Shown: positions 59,201-64,000 of the stretch, in pieces
How the letters are laid out: every line of letters begins with the position of its first letter
How positions within the stretch are numbered: position 1 is the stretch's first letter
Assembly: GCA_937921505.1 (NCBI GenBank)
Contig: CAKZUB010000071.1
Location: 18,086-82,085 of the forward strand
Reading direction: 5' to 3'
Source of the DNA: an uncultured Clostridia bacterium
GTDB taxonomy: Bacteria; Bacillota; Clostridia; Lachnospirales; Cellulosilyticaceae
Length of the DNA: 64,000 nt
Notes under the pieces: model-generated
Database searches by the model: none
Told to the model about the DNA's origin: nothing
The model's input: only the letters and a program-made list of their open reading frames with translations
Translations under genes and position numbers: made by a program

Positions 59201-59397
59201 CTGATTTTGAAGTCCAAGATCATATCTTAGTTGCCTATACTGGCAATGAAAAGATTGCTCAGGTTATGTCTAAAAACAGTTCTCTGATTGCTCAAGAAGT
59301 ACTTGCAAAAAGCGTAACTGAAGGCACTCTTGACGGCTACACAAAAGAATGGAAAGTAAATGGTGAAACTGTTACGTTTACTGTAAAGAAAGCTTAA
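56281..59397 (+). CDS. ileS: Isoleucyl-tRNA synthetase, long (IleS2-like) type
   Basis: Charges tRNA-Ile. 1038 residues, longer than the roughly 930 of the common bacterial type. HIGH motif is H55-I-G-H58 in PPTANGKPHIGH; the second signature is KMSKH (590-594) followed by KGNVVDPW. An editing domain lies between. KMSKH/R and the long C-terminus without the usual terminal zinc cysteines mark the IleS2 class, many members of which tolerate mupirocin. ATG start after AGGAGG; preceded by an Ile T-box. Confidence 0.97.
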   Translation: MYKKVDTTLNFVDRELDILKFWKENDVFENSINSRDGGPTFTFYDGPPTANGKPHIGHILTRVIKDLIPRYKAMKGYKVLRKAGWDTHGLPVELEVEKLLGISGKPEIENYGVEDFITKCKESVWKYQSEWEKMSDRVGYWVDMNDPYVTYHNNYIESVWWSLKQIWDKDLIYKGHKIVPYCARCGTSLSSHEVAQGYKDIKDATAVAKFKVKGENSTYFLAWTTTPWTLPSNVALCVHPEHTYVKAEFDGNKYILAETLVASVLGEGAHVLETYTGKDLCGMSYEPLFDFAKPDKKAWFVVSDTFVTLTDGTGIVHIAPAFGEDDAKVGRANDLPFVQLVNEQGYFTEEVDLWQNIFVKDADKHILKWLAENNKLFKSESYEHSYPHCWRCDTPLLYYARDTWFISMTKMRSALVKNNNTVNWLPPSIGEGRFGNFLEGVIDWGLSRSRYWGTPLPIWECTCGHKHLIGSIEELKSMSPDCPAEIELHKPYIDAVHLNCPKCQKEMTRVEDVIDCWYDSGSMPFAQWHYPFENKEIFEDNYPADFISEAVDQTRGWFYTLMAISTLIFDKSPYKNVIVLGHVCDKEGQKMSKHKGNVVDPWSVLDMQGADAVRWYFYSASSPWLPSRFGTENVSESQRKFMGTFWNTYAFYVLYANIDAFDPTQYTLDYASLNMMDKWVLSKLNTLVKEVDEHLEHYRIFESSRIMQDFVDELSNWYVRRSRERFWQSEMPQDKINAYMTLHTVLVTLAKISAPFVPFMSEQIYQNLVKTVNASEPVSVHLCDFPSFDLEMINVNLEKSMEQVLQIVVLGRSCRNESNIKNRQPIGTMYVGASEILAPEFIEIIAEELNVKNVEFKTDASEFISYSFKPQMRTLGPKYGKLLNAIKAALMELDGSKAMDELNTNGSLKLSLQDETIELTKEDLLIDIAQKGGFVSAVDKGYTVVIDTNLSEELLEEGFVREIISKIQTMRKEADFEVQDHILVAYTGNEKIAQVMSKNSSLIAQEVLAKSVTEGTLDGYTKEWKVNGETVTFTVKKA

Positions 59398-59413
59398 TAA
59401 GCTTAATATAAGA

Positions 59414-59455
59414 AAAGAGGATATGCCACGTAAAACGGCATATCCTCTTTATTGT
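59414..59455 (+). terminator. Terminator of ileS
   Basis: Perfect 14-base arms AAAGAGGATATGCC (59414-59427) and GGCATATCCTCTTT (59437-59450), followed by ATTGTATTGT. On the minus strand a TTCTT follows, so it may also end the convergent HAD gene transcript. Confidence 0.85.
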
Positions 59456-59489
59456 ATTGTATAAAAAACGACTGTACTGATCACCTACT

Positions 59490-60143
59490 TTAAAGTAATA
59501 TCTCTGCTACCTCATCAATATTACTCGCTAAATAAGTTGCTCCTGTACTTGTGAGCTCATCATAATCTCCATAACCATACAAAACACCAATAGAGTCAAT
59601 ACCTATTTCTTTTGCCCCTAGCGTATCGAATTTTCTATCACCTATCATAATGACATTATTCAAATCAGATATATCATTTTGATCTAATACATATTGAATA
59701 ACTTCACTTTTATCAGAGCGTGTTCCATCGAGTTCACTTCCTCCTATAAAAGTAAAATACTGACTTATCTTAAAATACTCAAGAATACGTTGTGCAAAGA
59801 CCGTTGGTTTTGAAGTTGCGACAAAAAGTTTCTTACCACTTCCAACTAGGTTATGTAATAAGTTCTCCATGCCACCATAAAGGTTATTTTCAAAAATGCC
59901 TGTTTCCTTAAAATACTCTCTGTACTTTTCTATGGCTTCAAGTGCATTTTGTTCATCAAAATGATAATATTCCATAAATGACTGTTTAAGAGGTGGTCCA
60001 ATAAAAGCAGTTAAACTATCAAGGCTTGTCACATTAATTTTAAAGTGTTTTAACGCATACTGAACTGATTTTGTTATACCAAGCTTCGGATCCGTTATTG
60101 TACCATCTAAATCAAATAGAATATATTGATATGTTTTTTGCAT
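59490..60143 (-). CDS. HAD-superfamily hydrolase (phosphoglycolate-phosphatase-like)
   Basis: 217 residues. Motif I LFDLDGTITD (D11, D13), motif II FVATSKP, motif III/IV VIMIGDRKFDTLGAKEIGID. Small helical cap between motifs I and II as in PGP/PpaX enzymes. Substrate uncertain. The start is the ATG at 60143 after AGAGAGGA; a longer frame adds eight codons without support. Confidence 0.9.
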   Translation of the reverse strand: MQKTYQYILFDLDGTITDPKLGITKSVQYALKHFKINVTSLDSLTAFIGPPLKQSFMEYYHFDEQNALEAIEKYREYFKETGIFENNLYGGMENLLHNLVGSGKKLFVATSKPTVFAQRILEYFKISQYFTFIGGSELDGTRSDKSEVIQYVLDQNDISDLNNVIMIGDRKFDTLGAKEIGIDSIGVLYGYGDYDELTSTGATYLASNIDEVAEILL

Positions 60144-60259
60144 GCTAACTTCCTCTCTAAATACCACTTAACTTCTTAGTTAAATAATTTCTTGATTTGA
60201 TAAGTGCTTTACTGTAAATGTGTATCTATCATATCATATTTACAGTGGTCTATCAAATT

Positions 60260-60712
60260 TCAGAATATAATCTTTTGTATCTTTAATACTTTGCATTCCA
60301 TTTCTAAAACCATAGCTGTAGCTGGTCTTCCAAAACGTCTAGCCCCAGCAGATCCTGGGTTAAGATAGCAGATACCATTCTTAATTTCTTCTTTATAGAT
60401 ATGAGAATGTCCACTTATGATGATATCTATGTTACTCTTTTCAAAGGATACCTTACTCTCTTTTAAATCATGAATCATATAAATCATTAGATTATTAACT
60501 TTAGTATATGTTTCATCAGATAACTTTTGTCCCCAATTATCCTTATCATTATTTCCTCTTACTGCTATAACCGGTGCTCCACTTGAAAGCTCACTTATAA
60601 TTTTTTCTTTCCCTATATCTCCAGCATGAAAAATAAACTCACAGTCTTGAAATATTTGTACCACTTCTTGTCTTAGCATGCCATGAGTATCTGAAATAAT
60701 GCCTATTTTCAT
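60260..60712 (-). CDS. YfcE/MJ0936-family metallophosphoesterase
   Basis: 150 residues. Metal-binding motifs of calcineurin-like phosphodiesterases: ISDTHG (D8, H10), HAGDIG, VRGNND and IISGHSHIY. Members hydrolyse phosphodiesters with two metal ions; natural substrate unknown. ATG start after AAGGTGA; 6 bases after the cupin gene, so both form one unit. Confidence 0.92.
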   Translation of the reverse strand: MKIGIISDTHGMLRQEVVQIFQDCEFIFHAGDIGKEKIISELSSGAPVIAVRGNNDKDNWGQKLSDETYTKVNNLMIYMIHDLKESKVSFEKSNIDIIISGHSHIYKEEIKNGICYLNPGSAGARRFGRPATAMVLEMECKVLKIQKIIF

Positions 60713-60718
60713 TACATA

Positions 60719-61171
60719 TCACCTTGTTAATTTCATAATCACATCTTCATGTACAGGATACTTTTTTAAAAGCATATCTCTTTCAAATAGTTCAAAGCCA
60801 TCAAATGTAAAAGCTGGAGCTACCATACATCCTACTAGCGAAAATCCTTCTTCATTTTGAGCTGATCCAAAAATAGTCCCCTTTGGCACAAGAACTTGAG
60901 GCACCTGCCCTTTTGTTATATCAATACCCAGTTGTTCTTCAGTTAGTTTCCCATTTTCATCTATTATATAAATAGTAAGAGATGATCCTGCATGGTAGTA
61001 CCATAATTCATCTGATTGTAGTCTATGAAAATGAGATACCTCTCCTTGCTTTAAAAGAAAATAAATACTGCTCCACGCACCAACATCTGATACAAAACAT
61101 TCTTTATAATACCCACCTTCTACATGTGCTGTCATTTCTAACTTTTCTATAAAATACTGTGCGGTATACAT
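60719..61171 (-). CDS. Cupin family protein (DUF985)
   Basis: 150 residues. Small beta-barrel of the cupin_5/DUF985 family: HVEGGYYKECF, IYFLLKQGEVSHFHRLQSDE (cupin motif 1 with H and E), VLVPKGTIFGS and GFSLVGCMVAPAFTFDGFEL. Related to proteins of unknown function with sugar-isomerase-like folds. ATG start after GGAGAGG. Confidence 0.9.
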   Translation of the reverse strand: MYTAQYFIEKLEMTAHVEGGYYKECFVSDVGAWSSIYFLLKQGEVSHFHRLQSDELWYYHAGSSLTIYIIDENGKLTEEQLGIDITKGQVPQVLVPKGTIFGSAQNEEGFSLVGCMVAPAFTFDGFELFERDMLLKKYPVHEDVIMKLTR

Positions 61172-61250
61172 AGTCTGACCTCTCCTTTTTTTGTTTATCT
61201 ACTTAGTTACATAACGCTGCAATTCCTTTGCGCGCCAAAGCTCTATATAC

Positions 61251-61282
61251 AAAAAGCGAGGCACAATCTGCCCCACTTTTTA
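61251..61282 (-). terminator. Terminator of corA
   Basis: Arms AAAAAGCGAGGCA (61251-61263) and TGCCCCACTTTTT (61269-61281), two weaker pairs. The stem begins within the last codons and stop of corA (61280-61282). The T run lies in the descending arm. Confidence 0.8.
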
Positions 61283-62212
61283 AAATAACTTTCTTTTTAC
61301 CATAAATAATGTAAGAATCGCTGTTAGTACTATCGAAAAGACTATAATGATTGGAAATGCATAAGGACTTTGTTCGAGCGGCACTTTAACATTCATCCCC
61401 CAGAACCCTCCGATCATAGTCGGAATAGCAACTACAATTGTAATAGAAGTCAGTGTTTTCATGACTATGTTAAGATTATTTGATATAACTGATGCAAAAG
61501 CATCCATCGTACCACTTAAAATATTACTATAAATATTCGCCATCTCAATAGCCTGCTTATTTTCAATAATAACATCTTCCAGTAAATCTTGATCTTCTGG
61601 ATATTGCTTGATATTTTCCATGCGCATCATTTTCTCAAGTACCACTTCATTTGATCTTAAGGATGTGGTAAAATAAACTAAACTTTTTTCTAAATCTAAG
61701 AGTTGAATAAGTTCCTTATTTTTCAAAGACTTATGTAACTCATGCTCTATTTTATGACTCATCCTATCGATATGTCTAAGGTATTGCAAATAATACGAAG
61801 CATTTTTATAAAGAAGCTGCAAAATAAATCTTGTTTTCTTAAAAGTAAAAAATCTCTTAACCTTCCCTGAACTAAAATCATCCAGAAGCTGTACATTTCT
61901 AAGACAAGTAGTAATAATAAACTTATCTCCTAAAATAATAGTCATTGGAATAGTCGCATAGGCTCCGAGGCCTTCTTCTTGTTCTTTAATAGGCACGTCT
62001 ACAATAATAACGGTACAGTTATCATCTACTTCAATACGTGCTCTTTCTTCTTCATCTAGCGCAGATAGAATATGATTGACCTCTATGTTAAACTCATCTG
62101 CTATTTCATTAATTTCTTGAGGCGTTGGATTAATAAGGTTAACCCATGCACCATCCTCAAAAACATCAACCTGCTTTAGTCCTGTATCAAATGTCTTATA
62201 GATATGCTTCAT
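61280..62212 (-). CDS. corA: CorA-family divalent cation transporter
   Basis: Mg2+/Co2+ channel. 310 residues: large N-terminal cytosolic domain, then two C-terminal membrane helices with the pore motif GMN in GGFWGMNVKVP between them. C-terminal KRKLF is basic as in CorA. The start is the ATG at 62212, eight bases after GGAGG; an in-frame GTG further up would place the site inside the gene. No Mg2+ riboswitch recognised in its leader. Confidence 0.94.
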   Translation of the reverse strand: MKHIYKTFDTGLKQVDVFEDGAWVNLINPTPQEINEIADEFNIEVNHILSALDEEERARIEVDDNCTVIIVDVPIKEQEEGLGAYATIPMTIILGDKFIITTCLRNVQLLDDFSSGKVKRFFTFKKTRFILQLLYKNASYYLQYLRHIDRMSHKIEHELHKSLKNKELIQLLDLEKSLVYFTTSLRSNEVVLEKMMRMENIKQYPEDQDLLEDVIIENKQAIEMANIYSNILSGTMDAFASVISNNLNIVMKTLTSITIVVAIPTMIGGFWGMNVKVPLEQSPYAFPIIIVFSIVLTAILTLFMVKRKLF

Positions 62213-62544
62213 TTTTCCCATCCTCCATGGCACACTTACTCATTGCCAAGGAGAAAGTACATAAAAATGCAAAACCACTCTTAGCAATAAATGATTGTGA
62301 GTATTCTTTTATAGAATTGACTTTTTGTATACCTATAACTCGGCCCGACGTCCATTAATACTCACACTCCTTTAGTTATTAGCGTTTTTACACGATATAA
62401 TTCTACATGATTAATAGTATTTTATTCTTTATAGGATGTCAAGCTATTTAAATGCTGTGTGCATTGATTTCACTTTGGTTATACTATAAAATAAAGTGTA
62501 CCTTAAAATATTTGTATTCTAGACAAGAATGAGAGGATAATAGT
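62213..62544. other. Intergenic region between corA and the FAD protein gene
   Basis: 332 bases between divergent genes. On the minus strand a 24-codon frame (62281-62355) has AAAGGAG twelve bases upstream and could be a leader peptide of corA, unproved. Toward the plus-strand gene there is a CACTTT...AAAGTG inverted repeat around TATACTATAAAA (62471-62498), where a promoter is likely. No known riboswitch seen. Confidence 0.5.
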
Positions 62545-63942
62545 ATGAATTATGATATAGTTATTGTTGGTGCAGGCCCATCTGGCATATTTACAGCACT
62601 TGAACTTCTACGAAATAACTCTAATAAAAAGATAGTTGTTATTGAAAAAGGATATAGTATTACTAAACGTAAATGTCCAAAAGCTAAGACTAAAGTCTGT
62701 GTAAACTGTAAGCCTTATTGTCATATTACAACAGGTTTTTCAGGAGCTGGTGCATTTTCTGATGGTAAGCTCTCTCTAAGCCCTGAGGTTGGTGGCGATC
62801 TACCAGAACTTATTGGAACAAGTGAAACTATTGATCTTATTCAATATACCGACAGTATTTATTTAGAATTTGGCGCAGACCACAAAGTAGAGGGGCTTGA
62901 AGGCATAGAAGAAGTTAAAGATATTAGACGCAAGGCCATTCAGGCTGGACTTAAGCTTGTTGACTGTCCTATTCGTCACCTTGGTACCGAAAAAGCACAA
63001 GAAATCTATGCCAAAATCGAAGATTATTTACTCGCTCATGGGGTTGATATTTTATTTAATACTGTTACAAAAGATCTAATCATTGAAGAGGGTGTATGCA
63101 CTGGAGTTGTTATTGCATCTTCTAAAGGTGCTTCTACGACCGAAACGCTCTTCGCTGATACGGTAGTCGTCTCTACTGGCCGCAAAGGTGCTGATTGGTT
63201 AAAAGAAATGTGTGAAAAACATACCATCACTCATACTTCTGGTACTGTTGATATAGGTGTACGAGTCGAAGTAAGAAATGAAATTATGGAAAAAGTTAAT
63301 AATGTTCTTTACGAATCCAAACTTATTGGCTATCCTGAACCTTTTGGCAATAAAGTAAGAACTTTTTGTCAAAATCCTGGTGGCTTTGTAAGTCAAGAAA
63401 ATTATGATAATAATCTTGCTGTTGTTAATGGTCACTCTTATAAAAATCTTAAATCTGATAATACTAACTTAGCCATATTGAGTTCTCATAATTTTTCTTA
63501 TCCTTTTAATGAACCTATTGAATATGGCAAAAAAGTTGGTGAACTTATGAATATGCTTGGAAATGGTCATATTCTAGTTCAAAGATATGGAGATATCCTA
63601 GAAGGCAAACGCACCTGGCAAAAGGAACTCGACCGCTCTAATGTAAGACCTACTTTACCTGACGCTGTAGCAGGTGATATTACCTCAGCTATGCCTTATA
63701 GACCTATGATGAATATTATTAATTTTATACAGGCTATGGATCAAGTTGTACCTGGCTTTGCAAGCAAAGAAACTCTTCTCTACGGACCTGAAATTAAGTT
63801 TTATAGCAATAAGGTTAAACTAGATGCAGCCTTAAATACTAATATACAATCACTCTACTGTCTAGGTGACTCAAGCGGTTGGACTCGTGGGCTTATGATG
63901 GCGTCTGTAATGGGCGTTTTCATGGGACGCAAACTAGCGTAA
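62545..63942 (+). CDS. FAD-dependent dehydrogenase of the COG2509 type
   Basis: 465 residues. N-terminal dinucleotide fold YDIVIVGAGPSGIFTALE (GAGPSG, 9-14) with E33 ending strand two. Just after it lies a cysteine group C44, C52, C55, C59 (CVNCKPYC) and the family block GFSGAGAFSDGKLSL. The second FAD motif is near the C-terminus (YCLGDSSGWTRGLMMASVMG). Natural substrate unknown; homologues are widespread in Clostridia. ATG start after GAGAGG. It lies next to a palindrome at the window edge. Confidence 0.92.
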   Translation: MNYDIVIVGAGPSGIFTALELLRNNSNKKIVVIEKGYSITKRKCPKAKTKVCVNCKPYCHITTGFSGAGAFSDGKLSLSPEVGGDLPELIGTSETIDLIQYTDSIYLEFGADHKVEGLEGIEEVKDIRRKAIQAGLKLVDCPIRHLGTEKAQEIYAKIEDYLLAHGVDILFNTVTKDLIIEEGVCTGVVIASSKGASTTETLFADTVVVSTGRKGADWLKEMCEKHTITHTSGTVDIGVRVEVRNEIMEKVNNVLYESKLIGYPEPFGNKVRTFCQNPGGFVSQENYDNNLAVVNGHSYKNLKSDNTNLAILSSHNFSYPFNEPIEYGKKVGELMNMLGNGHILVQRYGDILEGKRTWQKELDRSNVRPTLPDAVAGDITSAMPYRPMMNIINFIQAMDQVVPGFASKETLLYGPEIKFYSNKVKLDAALNTNIQSLYCLGDSSGWTRGLMMASVMGVFMGRKLA

Positions 63943-63948
63943 GAAAGG

Positions 63949-64000
63949 GGACGGTTCTCCAATCTTGCTGTTTTAAAACAGCAAGATTGGAGAACCGTCC
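63949..64000. repeat. Perfect 52-bp palindrome at the window edge (REP-like)
   Basis: GGACGGTTCTCCAATCTTGC then TGTTTT (63949-63974) is followed without spacer by its exact complement (63975-64000), six bases after the FAD gene stop. With the preceding GG it gives the GGGGACGGTTCTCC sequence that, from memory, occurs at REP elements tied to IS200-like (RAYT) transposases in Firmicutes. It may be longer; the window ends here. It could also end transcription of the FAD gene, though without a T run. Confidence 0.85.

Noticed and set aside
62471..62498. CACTTT...AAAGTG as an operator
   Set aside because: Six-base arms around an AT-rich promoter-like stretch are easily met by chance in this composition.

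Overview
This 64-kb window is a chromosomal segment of a low-GC, Gram-positive, motile, endospore-forming Clostridia species. The evidence is a Bacillus-like gene order, strong AAGGAGG ribosome-binding sites, frequent GTG/TTG starts, SigD-type flagellar promoters, spoIID/spoIIQ/spoIIID, a SAM-I riboswitch and a T-box leader. The overall look fits Lachnospirales (Cellulosilyticum-like), but that placement is inference. Nearly all genes lie on the minus strand; only cls, an EamA transporter, ileS and a terminal FAD enzyme lie on the plus strand. I found no tRNA, rRNA, CRISPR array or transposase gene.

Layout from low to high coordinates (transcription mostly runs from high to low). 1-9.6 kb: late flagellar cluster comFC - yvyF - flgM - flgN - two flgK paralogues - flgL - fliW - csrA - hag, with SigD promoters before flgM and hag and a CsrA-type hairpin in the hag leader. 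9.6-15.1 kb: a foldback repeat, recD2, a stalk-domain lipoprotein gene and metK behind a SAM-I riboswitch. 15.2-21.5 kb: ywmB - spoIID - spoIIQ - spoIIID - mbl - flgF - flgG - flgJ, the classic Bacillus order but without murA. 21.6-31.9 kb: two giant fibronectin-III surface proteins and mutY, sitting between the ywmB block and the atp operon, which are close together in Bacillus. 32.8-40.6 kb: complete F1Fo ATP synthase operon. 40.7-48.6 kb: wecB, a diguanylate cyclase gene, a split cobalamin methionine synthase module with metF, a DNA glycosylase and a YihY protein. 48.7-55.5 kb: a small membrane protein, cardiolipin synthase, FapA-like protein, PlsC, PncB and an EamA transporter. 55.5-64 kb: two further foldback repeats, T-box-ileS, small housekeeping genes, CorA, a FAD protein and a perfect palindrome ending at the window edge.

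Most notable points: (1) The ATP synthase has a hybrid rotor. One c gene encodes a fused double hairpin with a single ion-binding carboxylate, a second encodes an ordinary c subunit, and between them lies a decayed third c gene with its ribosome-binding site and both ends intact. Na+ ligand residues are present. (2) A family of four 130-260 bp foldback elements shares an asymmetric conserved core and shows compensatory stem changes, so it is a candidate structured RNA or mobile hairpin family. (3) Flagellar filament-end proteins carry unusual inserts: a roughly 15-copy seven-residue repeat in flagellin and a glycine/proline-rich repeat in FlgL. (4) SpoIIQ has lost every LytM zinc ligand. (5) A hairpin between the fibronectin operon and ywmB buries the ywmB ribosome-binding site.
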